Source: Alphaproteobacteria bacterium (lineage in GTDB: Bacteria; Pseudomonadota; Alphaproteobacteria; Sphingomonadales; Sphingomonadaceae). Taken from it: a stretch of DNA of 64,000 bases. Position 1 is the first letter of the stretch, and each line of letters opens with the position of its first letter. Location of the stretch: the NCBI GenBank assembly GCA_030426245.1, contig JAUHYZ010000008.1, positions 19,218 through 83,217 of the forward strand. The letters are read 5' to 3'. A program made the translations under genes and the position numbers. Positions 44,807-53,981 of this stretch are shown here, one piece after another. Under the pieces are notes generated by a model. It ran no database searches, was not told where the DNA came from, and saw nothing but the letters and a program-made list of their open reading frames with translations.

Positions 44807-45161
44807 GCGTCTGCGAAGTGCACTTGCGGCAAGCCACGCTAAGTATAGGTAATTCCGCGATTCGCAGTGCCGACTTGAAGAAATCTCGATAAAACAGAGG
44901 GTTCAACGCAGCGCCTTCGATGCACTCGGAGTCAAGTCAGTTTATTTCAATTTTTTTACGAGGGTGACCTTGCTCTCGATCCAGAGCGGTTCATAACAGC
45001 TCTCAGTCCGGGGCGAGTTAGTCCGGACACCAACATTCGAGACGACGGTTTACGGGCTCCGATCTGTGGGGAGATGCGGAGCATGGCGGAGCTATGCCTG
45101 ATCCGTATGCCGGCCTGTCGCAGAACCATGGACGCTAAACATAACAGGGCGGGGCGTAAGA
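44807..45161. other. Intergenic region upstream of dnaA
   Basis: About 355 bases between the rpsT terminator and dnaA. It has an AAGTGCACTT palindrome (44816-44825) flanked by GCG on both sides, a 7-base inverted pair CTGCGAA/TTCGCAG (44811-44817 and 44861-44867), and an AT-rich run near 44938-44958. It probably holds the dnaA promoter and a long leader. I found no convincing DnaA-box cluster on either strand, so an origin is not supported. Confidence 0.5.
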
Positions 45162-46655
45162 ATGATTCGAATGGGACCTCACGGTGAAAGGGCCTCAGGC
45201 ATTGCTAAGCGGCGCAAGGGTCAGGATGATTTGAACGGAGATCAGGAAGCTTTGGACCTCGCTGCAGACTGGGCTGACATCAGCCAGGGCCTGCGCAAGG
45301 ACCTGGGGCATCAGCTGCATACGCAGTGGATCAAGCCGATTCAGCTGGGCACTTTCTGCAAGGAAACGGGGACACTGGACCTGTTCCTGCCGACCGAGTT
45401 TTCGGCCAATTGGGTTGCGGACCGATTCGCGGACCGTTTGTCGCTCGCGTGGAAGATCGCGCGCAGCGAAGTACGGCATGTGCGCATTTCCGTTCATCCC
45501 GGCCGCCGGCAGATGCCGGAGGTCACGCTTGCCGGCAAGGATGGCTTCGGACGGAGTGCCGCCAATGACGGGATCGATGCCGCCGGGCTGATGCATGCGG
45601 CAGGCACGATCGGAGAGCAGGGTTTCACCTCCTCGGTCGGGCTTGATCCATCGCTCACATTCGCGGCCTTCGTTACCGGCACGACCAATGTTCTCGCCTT
45701 CAACGCGGCAGAGCGGATGTCCAAAACTGAGACACCGCAATTCTCTCCGCTCTATCTCAAGGCGGCTACCGGTCAGGGCAAGACGCATCTGTTGCATGCG
45801 ATCGGCCATGCCTATCTCGCGGCGCACCCGCGTGCCCGGATATTCTATTGCAGTGCGGAGCGCTTCATGGTCGAGTTCGTTCAGGCGCTGCGCCAGAACG
45901 AAATGATCGAGTTCAAGGCACGCCTCAGGGGTTTTGATCTGCTGCTGGTGGACGACATCCAGTTCATCATCGGCAAGGCGAGCGCTCAGGAAGAACTGCT
46001 CTACACGATTGACGCGCTGCTGGCCGAAGGAAAGCGCCTCGTCTTTGCTGCCGACCGCGCCCCGCAGGCGCTGGACGGTGTGGAGCAGCGCCTGCTCTCG
46101 CGATTGTCGATGGGGCTGGTGGCCGATATCGCGCCTGCCGATATCGAACTGCGGCGCTCGATCCTGGAAAGCAAGCTGACCAAGTTCGCGCCGCTGGATG
46201 TTCCCGCTGATGTGATCGAGTTCCTTGCCCGCACGATCAACCGCAATGTCCGCGAGCTGGTTGGCGGCCTCAACAAGCTGATCGCCTATGCGCAGCTGAC
46301 TGGACAGGAAGTCTCGCTCCAACTCGCCGAAGAGCAGTTGACCGACATCCTTTCGGCCAATCGCCGGCGGATCACGATTGACGAGATCCAGCGGACCGTT
46401 TGCCAGTTCTACCGAGTGGACCGCTCTGAAATGTCGTCCAAAAGGCGTGCACGCGCCGTGGTACGGCCGCGGCAAGTGGCAATGTATCTCGCCAAGGTAC
46501 TCACGCCCCGATCCTATCCGGAGATCGGGCGCAAGTTCGGCGGGCGCGATCACTCCACCGTGATCCACGCGGTGCGCCTGATAGAGGATCTGCGCAAGCG
46601 CGATGCGGATATGGATGGCGATGTGCGCAGCCTGTTGAGACAGCTGGAAAGCTGA
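45162..46655 (+). CDS. dnaA: Chromosomal replication initiator protein DnaA
   Basis: Opens the replication origin. The 497-residue protein has an N-terminal domain I (QGLRKDLGHQLHTQWIKPIQ) and a linker. The AAA+ core has Walker A (GQGKTHLLHAIGHAYL), Walker B (LLLVDDIQFI) and sensor-type motifs (FAADRAPQAL; LSRLSMGLVADI). The C-terminal DnaA-box-binding domain contains RPRQVAMYLAKVLTPRSYPE and GGRDHSTVIHAV. Walker A has GQGKTH where many have GLGKTH. The start is uncertain: the ATG at 45162 gives a 24-residue leader that may not be native, and a TTG at about 45231 (MNGDQEALD) is another choice. Confidence 0.96.
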   Translation: MIRMGPHGERASGIAKRRKGQDDLNGDQEALDLAADWADISQGLRKDLGHQLHTQWIKPIQLGTFCKETGTLDLFLPTEFSANWVADRFADRLSLAWKIARSEVRHVRISVHPGRRQMPEVTLAGKDGFGRSAANDGIDAAGLMHAAGTIGEQGFTSSVGLDPSLTFAAFVTGTTNVLAFNAAERMSKTETPQFSPLYLKAATGQGKTHLLHAIGHAYLAAHPRARIFYCSAERFMVEFVQALRQNEMIEFKARLRGFDLLLVDDIQFIIGKASAQEELLYTIDALLAEGKRLVFAADRAPQALDGVEQRLLSRLSMGLVADIAPADIELRRSILESKLTKFAPLDVPADVIEFLARTINRNVRELVGGLNKLIAYAQLTGQEVSLQLAEEQLTDILSANRRRITIDEIQRTVCQFYRVDRSEMSSKRRARAVVRPRQVAMYLAKVLTPRSYPEIGRKFGGRDHSTVIHAVRLIEDLRKRDADMDGDVRSLLRQLES

Positions 46656-46763
46656 AATCGGTGGCTGGCGGCGTTCACAGCCCAGCCGCTGCCAGTCCCC
46701 CAATTCCGAACAGCTTGTCCTCAGGTCTTTCCACAGGCTTGTCCCTGCACTAAGCCGCTCGCC

Positions 46764-47198
46764 ATGAGACCCATATCCGGCCAGGACCGCCCCGTTTCGC
46801 TCCCGCAGACCTATCTGGAAGCGGCCAAGCGAGGCGGCGTGCGTGCCAAATGCCCACGCTGCGGCGAAGCGAAGCTTTTCCACAAATGGCTCAAGCCTGT
46901 GGACGAATGCCCGGCTTGTCATCAGGACTGGTCGCTGCAGCGCGCGGACGACTTTCCGCCCTATGTTGCGATCTTCGTCACGGGGCACCTCATGGCGCCG
47001 CTGCTGATTTTGCTGGCGCTCGATTATAAGCTTTCGGCCGGGGCGCTGTTTGCGATCCTGATCCCTCTGGCGGTGGCGACGATGCTTGGCATATTGCAGC
47101 CTGCCAAGGGGGCCATCATCGCGGCGCAGTGGTGGTTCGGGCTGAACGGCTTTGCGAAAGAGCGGCCGCTGCCGGCAGATGGCGCCGATTCCCCATGA
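46764..47198 (+). CDS. DUF983 family membrane protein
   Basis: 144 residues. A zinc-ribbon-like N-terminal part has two Cys pairs (CPRC at about 30-33, CPAC at about 49-52). Two membrane helices follow (FVTGHLMAPLLILLALDY; LFAILIPLAVATMLGIL) and the conserved ILQPAKGAIIAAQWWFG end, typical of alphaproteobacterial DUF983. The function is unknown, with proposed links to cytochrome oxidase assembly gene clusters in other species. It lies about 110 bases after dnaA and just before the MoeB/ThiF gene. Confidence 0.85.
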   Translation: MRPISGQDRPVSLPQTYLEAAKRGGVRAKCPRCGEAKLFHKWLKPVDECPACHQDWSLQRADDFPPYVAIFVTGHLMAPLLILLALDYKLSAGALFAILIPLAVATMLGILQPAKGAIIAAQWWFGLNGFAKERPLPADGADSP

Positions 47199-47208
47199 AG
47201 ATTGTCGT

Positions 47209-47985
47209 ATGAGTCTGGATGAAAGGCGCCTGGACCGCTTTGCGCGGCATATCGTTCTGCCCGAGATCGGCGGGGCGGGGCAGCATGCCTTGGATCAGGC
47301 GCATGTCGTGCTGGTGGGGCTCGGCGGTATCGGATCGCCGGCGCTGCAATATCTCGCGGCGGCCGGAATTGGAAAGCTGACATTGATTGACGATGACCGG
47401 GTGGAGGCGTCCAACCTTCAGCGCCAGACGATCTATTCCGAACGGGATATCGGCCATGGCAAGACCGTGGCGGCCAAGCGCTGGGTCAGCAATTTCGACA
47501 ACAAGCTGGATATCCATCAGATCGACCGGAGAGTGACGGCGGAGAATGCTGCGGCCTGCATCGCAGGCGCTACGCTGGTGCTCGATGGCTGTGACAATTT
47601 CGCTACCCGGCTGGCAGTTTCCGATGCCTGCGTGGCGAGTGCGATTCCGCTGGTGAGCGGGGCCGTCGGTCGCTTTCAGGGGCAAGTGGCGAGTTTTGCC
47701 GGTCATTTGCCGGGGCAGAGCTGCTATCGCTGCTATGTTGGCGATGCCTTCGATGCGGATGATTGCGACACTTGCGCGGAAGACGGGATGCTGGGCGCAA
47801 TGGCCGGTTGGGCCGGCAGCTATGCGGCAATGCAGGCGATCCGCGTCGTGCTGCAAGGGGTCAGCACTTTCGGCGATCCTGGTTGGGGGAAGCTGCATAT
47901 ATTGGATGGATTGAAGCCGGGCATGCGCACCATCTCAATAGCCAAGGATCCGGCCTGCAGGGCTTGCGGGCCCAGCGGTAGCTAA
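47209..47985 (+). CDS. HesA/MoeB/ThiF family adenylyltransferase
   Basis: 258 residues. E1-like enzymes adenylate the C-terminal glycine of small sulphur-carrier proteins such as MoaD or ThiS. It begins MSLDERRLDRFARHIVLPEI, then the nucleotide loop VLVGLGGIGSPALQYLA, the Arg-containing SNLQRQTIY and DGCDNFATR. The zinc site is visible as CYRC, with a DCDTC motif and CRAC near the C-terminus. There is no rhodanese domain, so the closest named members are MoeB and HesA. The start at 47209 sits 10 bases after the DUF983 stop; the frame is also open upstream into DUF983. Confidence 0.87.
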   Translation: MSLDERRLDRFARHIVLPEIGGAGQHALDQAHVVLVGLGGIGSPALQYLAAAGIGKLTLIDDDRVEASNLQRQTIYSERDIGHGKTVAAKRWVSNFDNKLDIHQIDRRVTAENAAACIAGATLVLDGCDNFATRLAVSDACVASAIPLVSGAVGRFQGQVASFAGHLPGQSCYRCYVGDAFDADDCDTCAEDGMLGAMAGWAGSYAAMQAIRVVLQGVSTFGDPGWGKLHILDGLKPGMRTISIAKDPACRACGPSGS

Positions 47986-48119
47986 CGTTTCCCGGCAAGA
48001 TACATCTCAAGGAAGATCACCGCAGGGACGCCGGCGTTTGGCAATGAAGCGCATGGCCAGTATAGAAACCGGAGGGCCAATAATTCAGCCATAAGCGGGC
48101 GATTATCGGAAGGGGATGG

Positions 48120-49403
48120 ATGTTGAACGGGATCATCGGCCAGCGGTTGCGTAGAACCAGACTGCGGGGGACGCCTTTACTGATAGCTCTCGCTGCGCCA
48201 ATTCTGGTGAGCGCGGGCGCCGCCTATTCACAGGAAGTTCCGGCGCACCCTACCGGTGATATTCCCCCCGAGCTCATCCAGCTTCGGAGCGATTTCATCA
48301 ATTCGCCGCTCAACATGCTGGCTTACCAGCACATCGACAGCATCTTCCACACGGCACCCGTAAAGACCTGTTCCGGCTCTTCGCGCCAAGTGTGGTCCCT
48401 CGATCGGGCGGAAGCGCCGCTCTCCTTCACATACGAATTCGCCGGCCAAACCTACACGCCCGAGCAGTTCCTCAGCAGAAACAAGACCAATGCCTTGCTG
48501 GTCATCAAGTTCGGCGAGATTGTTTATGAGAACTATCTCAACTTCAGCACGCCCGAGACGCAGTTTCTGTCGATGTCGATGGCGAAGTCGATCACCTCGA
48601 TCCTGATCGGCGCTGCGCTGCAGGACGGGCTGATCGACTCGCTGGACGAGCAGATCGTTACCTATGTTCCCGAACTGGCCGGCACCGGATATGATGGTGT
48701 CACCATTCGCGACGCCTTGCGGATGCGAACCGGGATCGCACGTGAGGAGGATTATTCCGTCGATCCGGACAACCCGAGCGAGTGGTGGAAATGGCGCGAG
48801 GCGACCATTATCCGCAACCAGCGCCGCGTTGCAGAGCAGGCCCTGCTGATGAAGCGTGCCATTCAGCCAGGATCGAAGTTCGAATACTCCACTCTCGACA
48901 CCGTGGTTCTTGGCTGGGTGCTGGAACGCGCAATCGGCGGTAAGTCGATTTCGGAATATATGAGCGAACGTATCTGGCAGCCCCTGGGGGCGGAAGCCGA
49001 CGGCTCCTGGGTCCTTGACGGCCCGATCGGGGTGGGGCGCGAACACAATGGAATGGGGTTCAACGCCACGCTTCGCGACTATGGCCGCCTGGGCCTGATG
49101 ATGCTCAATAAGGGCCAGGCCAACGGCCGGCAGATTCTGACCGAGGAATGGGTGCGTGAATCGACGGTGTCCCAGCCCGGAGAGCTGACCGCTCCCGGTG
49201 CGCCGACCGGCTATCAGTATCAGTGGTGGACGCTGGCGGACACGAGAGCATATGTGGCGATCGGTTATGACGGGCAGTTCATTTATGTCGATCCCGACAC
49301 CGAGACGGTAATCGTGAAGATGGGATACTATCCCGACGAGCCTGGGCCATACAATGAGGAAGCTTTTGCCTTCTTCAAAGCGGTCTCTGCCTGGAAGAAC
49401 TGA
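48120..49403 (+). CDS. Class C beta-lactamase-like serine hydrolase (secreted)
   Basis: 427 residues with a long N-terminal signal (LRGTPLLIALAAPILVSAGA, cleavage near AAYSQ). The penicillin-binding fold shows S153-M-A-K156 (SMAKSITS), a Tyr motif FEYSTLDTVVLG and GMGFNATLRDYGRLGLMML typical of the family. The KTG-equivalent triad is not canonical. Members act as esterases, D-aminopeptidases or beta-lactamases; which one is not readable. It is periplasmic, with at least one early cysteine (KTCSGSS). It stands alone before the convergent alpha/beta hydrolase cluster. Confidence 0.83.
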   Translation: MLNGIIGQRLRRTRLRGTPLLIALAAPILVSAGAAYSQEVPAHPTGDIPPELIQLRSDFINSPLNMLAYQHIDSIFHTAPVKTCSGSSRQVWSLDRAEAPLSFTYEFAGQTYTPEQFLSRNKTNALLVIKFGEIVYENYLNFSTPETQFLSMSMAKSITSILIGAALQDGLIDSLDEQIVTYVPELAGTGYDGVTIRDALRMRTGIAREEDYSVDPDNPSEWWKWREATIIRNQRRVAEQALLMKRAIQPGSKFEYSTLDTVVLGWVLERAIGGKSISEYMSERIWQPLGAEADGSWVLDGPIGVGREHNGMGFNATLRDYGRLGLMMLNKGQANGRQILTEEWVRESTVSQPGELTAPGAPTGYQYQWWTLADTRAYVAIGYDGQFIYVDPDTETVIVKMGYYPDEPGPYNEEAFAFFKAVSAWKN

Positions 49404-49434
49404 CACCGCGCGACAGCGGAAGACGTCCACTCGC

Positions 49435-50205
49435 TCAGCGCAGGAAATCCACAAGCTCCCGCCTGAACTCCGGCGAACGCTTGGATTCGTGGTGGTCACC
49501 GGGGACGAGCGCCAGGCGGCCGCCTTTGATCGCGCCTGCGAGCACTTCCGGATGTTCGGCCAGCGGATCTTCGGTTCCGGCGAGCACGATTGCCTCTGCA
49601 GATATGGCATCGAAGTCGATTTCCCGAGGACCTGCGGCTTCCGAGTGTGCCGCCAAGGCCAGAAGATCGTTGTTGCGTTCAATGGCTGCTCGGCGGAATT
49701 GCAGCACGATGCCGGACAATCCCTCCTCGCTTTCCGCGCGCAATCCTTCCGCCAGTGCCTTTGTGTTCAGCACTTTCGGGTCCAGTCCGCCGCGATTGAC
49801 TAGCCCATGGCCCACACCGCCGATTGCGACACGGCGGACGCGCGGATCCATGCTTGCCACCATAGTCACGATGGTCCCGCCCATCGAATAGCCGACAAGA
49901 TCGTAGCTATTTATGCCGAGATGCGTGACCAGTGCCATCAAATCGCGGACCATGAAGTGCGCACCATAGTGCTTGCTGTCATGCGGCTTTTCGGAGTTCC
50001 CATGGCCGCGCGCGTCGATGCCGATAACCCGCCGTCCAAGCTTGGCGACGGCATCGGCAATCCCGCAGTCCATCCATTCATGCCTGGTGGAGGAGGAGAA
50101 CCCATGCTGCACGACAATCGGGGGTTCTCCGTGTCCGGTGCCCAGTTCGTACCATGCGAGAGTAAGCCCGTCCGGGCTCTTAAATGTGTTGGTTTCCAAT
50201 TCCAT
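49435..50205 (-). CDS. Alpha/beta hydrolase
   Basis: 256 residues. The nucleophile elbow GYSMGG has S107. An oxyanion-type QHGFSSSTRHEWMD and VIGIDARGHGNSEKP lie before it. The acid and histidine are in TEDPLAEHPE and PGDHHESKRS. It is a small cytoplasmic esterase-type enzyme without a signal. It is the last of four leftward genes (lactonase, EstC-like esterase, reductase, this), 55 bases after the reductase, suggesting one catabolic pathway. Confidence 0.85.
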   Translation of the reverse strand: MELETNTFKSPDGLTLAWYELGTGHGEPPIVVQHGFSSSTRHEWMDCGIADAVAKLGRRVIGIDARGHGNSEKPHDSKHYGAHFMVRDLMALVTHLGINSYDLVGYSMGGTIVTMVASMDPRVRRVAIGGVGHGLVNRGGLDPKVLNTKALAEGLRAESEEGLSGIVLQFRRAAIERNNDLLALAAHSEAAGPREIDFDAISAEAIVLAGTEDPLAEHPEVLAGAIKGGRLALVPGDHHESKRSPEFRRELVDFLR

Positions 50206-50260
50206 TGGGCGATGGTCCTCGAAGCAAGGCGTAGACGGGCAGGCTCAGAAATGAGTCTGC

Positions 50261-51295
50261 CTATATGGCGGGATCTGGACCGAGCCGAACCAGCGTCTTG
50301 CCGATATTTGCCCCGGTGAACAGTCCGGCATAGGCTTTCGGAGCATTCTCGATACCGTCATATACGGTCTCGAACGACTTGATCTCTCCCTGGCGGACCC
50401 AATCGCCCATCTCGGCTTCGAACTGCGCGTCGAGATGCGGGTGATCGCCTTGGATAAAGCCCTGTATCCGGAGGCGCTTGTAGAGCACCTGCACGAAATT
50501 GTGAGGCGGCGGCATCCCATCCTTGCTGTAACGGTCAATCAGGCCGCAGACGGCGATCCGACCATGCATCTTCATATTGTCAATGGCTGCGATCAAGTGT
50601 TCGCCGCCGACATTCTCGAAATAGAGGTCAATGCCTTCCGGTGCTGCCTGCCGGATCGCTTCCGACAGATTGCCAGCTGTGCGATAATTGATGGTCGCAT
50701 CAACCTCCAGTTCCTTCTCGAGCCAGGCGCACTTCTCGTCACTTCCGGCTATGCCCACGACGCGTGCGCCCTTAAGCTTGGCGATCTGGCATGCATAGGA
50801 GCCGACCGAACCGGCTGCGGCGGAGACCAACACTGTTTCTCCGGGGGTAATGCCGCCGCCAGCCTCGATCAAACCGATATAGGCAGTGTGGCCTGCGCCC
50901 CCCATCGCGCCGAATGAGGAGATCGAGGTTCCCGGCTCGCCAGACCACTTCCGCAATTCCGATGCCGGCGCGACGAAATATTCCCGCCAGCCCCGCGAAC
51001 TGCGCACATAGTCTCCAGCCGATAGCGAGGGGTCGTTGCTCTGAACCACCTGGCCGATCGAACCTGCGGGCGGCGGCGCATCCAGAGCGTAAAGGCTGAT
51101 GCGTTCTCCTTTCTGATTGGTCATCCCGCCCCGTGCGCCGGGATCGCAGGACATCCAAATGTTACGAACCAGCGCCTCGCCGGGACCCGGCTCGGGTACG
51201 GTAACTTCCACCAATTTGAAGATACTCTCTGGCGTCGGCCCATTTGGATCGGCGTACTGCATCAGATGGATTTGCCTGGAATTCGTTCGTGACAA
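50261..51295 (-). CDS. NADP-dependent enone/alkenal reductase (zinc-free MDR family)
   Basis: 344 residues of the medium-chain dehydrogenase/reductase family without the zinc ligands. The proteins closest in feel are CurA, leukotriene B4 12-hydroxydehydrogenase and plant double-bond reductases. Motifs are IWMSCDPGARGGM, GGAGHTAYIGLIEAG, VLVSAAAGSVGSYACQIAKL (NADP-binding) and YFENVGGEHL. It reduces an alpha,beta-unsaturated ketone or aldehyde with NADPH; the natural substrate is unknown. It lies between the two esterase genes with 55- and 33-base gaps. Confidence 0.85.
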   Translation of the reverse strand: MSRTNSRQIHLMQYADPNGPTPESIFKLVEVTVPEPGPGEALVRNIWMSCDPGARGGMTNQKGERISLYALDAPPPAGSIGQVVQSNDPSLSAGDYVRSSRGWREYFVAPASELRKWSGEPGTSISSFGAMGGAGHTAYIGLIEAGGGITPGETVLVSAAAGSVGSYACQIAKLKGARVVGIAGSDEKCAWLEKELEVDATINYRTAGNLSEAIRQAAPEGIDLYFENVGGEHLIAAIDNMKMHGRIAVCGLIDRYSKDGMPPPHNFVQVLYKRLRIQGFIQGDHPHLDAQFEAEMGDWVRQGEIKSFETVYDGIENAPKAYAGLFTGANIGKTLVRLGPDPAI

Positions 51296-51328
51296 GTGCC
51301 TCTCCCAATCTCTTATGCTTCGCTGATT

Positions 51329-52033
51329 TCAATTGTCCGCTGCTTCCATAATCAGGGCGGCAGTTTCCTCCGGCAAGATATATAGATTGTGGCCGCAGGG
51401 CAGTTCCCGCCAAATCCAGCGATCGTCGTTCCTCAGCCTGTCGACTTGCGGTCTCCGTTCCCAGATTCTGTTGTCGGTGCCCGCAACATACATCAGCGTA
51501 GGAATGCGTTCGCGTGCCCCGGAAAGTCTGAGGCGTTCGGTAAAAGTGTTGAAGGGCTGCGGAGTGCGCAACCTTGCTGCACGCTGCTCACCTTCTGTAT
51601 TCGTGCGCACATGTCCGCCCGCCAATGCGGGGGCGAAAATGCCGTCCGGCTCGGGTGTCGGTACGTTCATGTATTCGTATTGGCTCTGTCCGTCGTCGGG
51701 CACGCCCGCATCGAGGAACACTCCGGCAGCAATTGTGCCATCGGGAACCAGTTCGGCGACCCCGGACATCACAGTGCCGCCATAGGAATGTCCAACCAGA
51801 ACGATGCCCTTACCGTCGAGTTCGTTCCACTTGATGGTATTCACAACATCCATCATGTGCGTCGTAAGGTTCACCTCGGCGCTGGCGAGATGGCTGCGTT
51901 CGCCCAGCCCAGTAAGTGTGATGGGAAAGACGTCGTGTCCGTGCGCGCGCAAGATTCCGGCGACTTCCTGCCACGCCCAGGCTCCTCCGGTGGCTCCCGG
52001 TACGATCACAATCGCGCGCTTGTTCTCACTCAT
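51329..52033 (-). CDS. EstC/methylesterase-like alpha/beta hydrolase, copy A
   Basis: 234 residues. N-terminal VPGATGGAWAW is the oxyanion region. A GLGERSH motif, a GHSYGG elbow (S83), FLDAGVPDDG (acid) and CGHNLY (histidine) mark the EstC/plant methylesterase-like group. It is the closest relative in the window of the divergent gene at 53280-53981, sharing GLGERSHL, VNLTTH and IKW segments in order. It lies in the leftward catabolic unit, 22 bases after the lactonase gene. Confidence 0.86.
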   Translation of the reverse strand: MSENKRAIVIVPGATGGAWAWQEVAGILRAHGHDVFPITLTGLGERSHLASAEVNLTTHMMDVVNTIKWNELDGKGIVLVGHSYGGTVMSGVAELVPDGTIAAGVFLDAGVPDDGQSQYEYMNVPTPEPDGIFAPALAGGHVRTNTEGEQRAARLRTPQPFNTFTERLRLSGARERIPTLMYVAGTDNRIWERRPQVDRLRNDDRWIWRELPCGHNLYILPEETAALIMEAADN

Positions 52034-52055
52034 GATGAAACCTCGCCAGTTAGCT

Positions 52056-52949
52056 CTAAGAATTGAGAGTGGCCTCGTCGGCCGGCTCTATCTTGCGGGC
52101 GTTCGGCAAAGGGAGGCCGGCAACGCCGGGATCGAACGTGAACAGTGATCCAGCAAGAGGCTGGTCCCGCAACCGTTCCTCGTCGAGCCCACTGCGTGCG
52201 GTGGTGACGTAAGCAGTCCCTAGATCCGGGCCGGCGAAGGCGATCTTCGTGACATTCGCGCAGGGCATCGCGATATGCTCCAGCAATCTGCCCTCCTGAT
52301 CGTACCGTCTCACCCCCCAGCCATTCCACAGGCCCACCCAGATGCATCCTTCACAATCTAAGACGATACCGTCTGGAAGGCCGTCTTGCTCTTCGAGCTC
52401 AACCAGGACTTCGCCATTTTCGAGTACGGTTCGACCTTCGAGCGGGTACCTCCAGATCAGCCGCTTGATCGTATCCACGTGATAGAGCCATCGTCCGTCG
52501 GGGCTGATGGCCGGGCCGTTGGTGATCGGGGCTTCCGCCCCGGCGCGGTGAAGGATAGCCTCGTCGTGGCACCATACGGCGCCGCATTTGCCTGAATGTT
52601 GATCGTCCATCGTCCCGAACCACAACCTGCCGGAGAGGTCCACCGTAGCGTCGTTGGTGCGATTTCCCTCTATGTCGGGGATCGCAAACAAGGGCGCGCC
52701 CAGCCGGCCGGATGCAAAGCGGTAGATTGCAAGACCCGAGCCAACGAGGGCTCCGCCGCCATCCTCAGGCACAATAAAGCTCGGCTGTCCGCCCACCTCG
52801 AAAGTGTCCTTCACGCCAGTGGCAGGATCGAAGGCATGAATATGGCCGCGCTTGATGTCGACAAACCGCAGCACCTGCTCGCCCCTAAACCAGGCCGGCC
52901 CTTCACCGAGTTGGCATTTGAGTTCCCATGCAAGGGAAACTGAGCCCAT
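52056..52949 (-). CDS. SMP-30/gluconolactonase family protein
   Basis: About 297 residues forming a six-bladed propeller. Metal-site residues appear as glutamate in LGEGPAW, asparagine in NRTNDATVDLSGRLWFG, and aspartate in LPDGIVLDCEGCIWVG. Enzymes of this family hydrolyse lactones of sugars or other ring esters with a divalent metal. The substrate is not readable. It is the first gene of the leftward unit, and its start faces the divergent esterase gene about 330 bases away. The ATG giving MGSVSLAWEL is used; one three codons earlier is also open. Confidence 0.85.
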   Translation of the reverse strand: MGSVSLAWELKCQLGEGPAWFRGEQVLRFVDIKRGHIHAFDPATGVKDTFEVGGQPSFIVPEDGGGALVGSGLAIYRFASGRLGAPLFAIPDIEGNRTNDATVDLSGRLWFGTMDDQHSGKCGAVWCHDEAILHRAGAEAPITNGPAISPDGRWLYHVDTIKRLIWRYPLEGRTVLENGEVLVELEEQDGLPDGIVLDCEGCIWVGLWNGWGVRRYDQEGRLLEHIAMPCANVTKIAFAGPDLGTAYVTTARSGLDEERLRDQPLAGSLFTFDPGVAGLPLPNARKIEPADEATLNS

Positions 52950-53279
52950 GTCTCGCACCTCGTCGTCGCGTGAGGCCTGGATCCGATGGGCGCTTGTCAG
53001 CCCATTGGTTTGAGTAACGGAATTTATTTGTATGAGTTAATAGTGACTGTCAATCGGTTGTGTCTATGCCGAACAGATTTATACAATAGCGAACGAATGG
53101 GATCCGGCATGATCGTTTGGAAGGCCCTTAAAGTGCTCGGTCGCGGCGAGATCGACGAGGCCGGTGATGCAGCGCGGGCGCAGACTTCCATGCGCGAACT
53201 AATCGACCTGGCTCCAAGCGACATGGGGCTACGGCACGGCAGTTAGGCGGCACTGCAACCAGCGATTAGGAGAGGGAAA
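52950..53279. other. Divergent promoter region of the esterase/lactonase cluster
   Basis: About 330 bases between divergent genes, AT-richer than its surroundings. A sigma-70-like pair TTGTGT (53058-53063) and TATACAAT (53080-53087), with a 16-base spacer, could drive the rightward esterase gene. A short open frame 53109-53246 (45 codons, starts MIVWKALKVLGRGEIDEAG) has no good ribosome binding site and no recognisable relative. It may be a remnant or chance. Confidence 0.4.
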
Positions 53280-53981
53280 ATGTCGGAAGGCAAGAATTTC
53301 GTTCTGGTACATGGCGCAGCGGGCGGTGGCTGGATTTGGAGGATGACCGCCGACCGCCTTAGAGAAAAAGGTCACCGCGTCTGGACGCCAACGCTAACCG
53401 GACTTGGGGAACGATCTCACCTAGTCGATTTCGATGTGAACCTGACCACACACATTCTGGACGTTGTGAATTGCATAAAATGGGAAGATCTGGAAGGCGC
53501 GGGCATCACCCTCGTTGGCCATTCCTATGGCGGCGTCGTGATAACGGGCGTGGCCGAACGCGTGGCGCCGAATACCATCAATTCGATCGTGTTTCTCGAT
53601 GCGCTGATGCCCGGTGACGGCCAGAGTGTTCACTCGTACTTTGGCCGCTCGACGGAAGGCCTGCCGAAAATGCGCATGCCTAGTGAGGATGCGGGAGCCT
53701 ACCTGCCTGCTGAACGCAGGGATTGGCTACGCGCAAAACTCTCCCCGCAACCGATGACCTGCTTCACCGAACCTCTCCATACTACGGGTGCGGTGGAGAG
53801 GATTCGGGTAAAAACGTTCATCAAGGCGACCGAGACTGCAGTCGCCTTTCCCAATCGAACCCTGGAAAACATTCAAGAAGATCCAGCCTGGCGTTATGAG
53901 GAGCTGGAATGCGGCCATGACACGATGGTGGCCATGCCGGAAGCGACGGCAGATGCTGTGGAACGCGCTGCGCTGGCCTGA
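53280..53981 (+). CDS. EstC/methylesterase-like alpha/beta hydrolase, copy B
   Basis: 233 residues beginning MSEGKNFVLVHGAAGGG. The GLGERSH motif, GHSYGG elbow (S82), FLDALMPGDG (acid) and ECGHDTM (histidine) match copy A at 51329-52033 in order and spacing; the two are paralogues. A GGAGAGGGAAA ribosome binding site precedes the ATG. It is transcribed away from the lactonase operon and probably shares its regulation across the common upstream region. The likely reaction is hydrolysis of a small carboxylic ester. Confidence 0.86.
   Translation: MSEGKNFVLVHGAAGGGWIWRMTADRLREKGHRVWTPTLTGLGERSHLVDFDVNLTTHILDVVNCIKWEDLEGAGITLVGHSYGGVVITGVAERVAPNTINSIVFLDALMPGDGQSVHSYFGRSTEGLPKMRMPSEDAGAYLPAERRDWLRAKLSPQPMTCFTEPLHTTGAVERIRVKTFIKATETAVAFPNRTLENIQEDPAWRYEELECGHDTMVAMPEATADAVERAALA

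Noticed and set aside
44723..46763. Chromosomal origin next to dnaA
   Set aside because: Only weak single matches to a DnaA box (for example TTTCCACAG near 46728) were seen, with no cluster and no AT-rich unwinding element beside them.
53109..53246. Small gene of 45 codons before the EstC-like esterase
   Set aside because: There is no clear ribosome binding site and no similarity that I recognise; kept only as a note in the intergenic entry.
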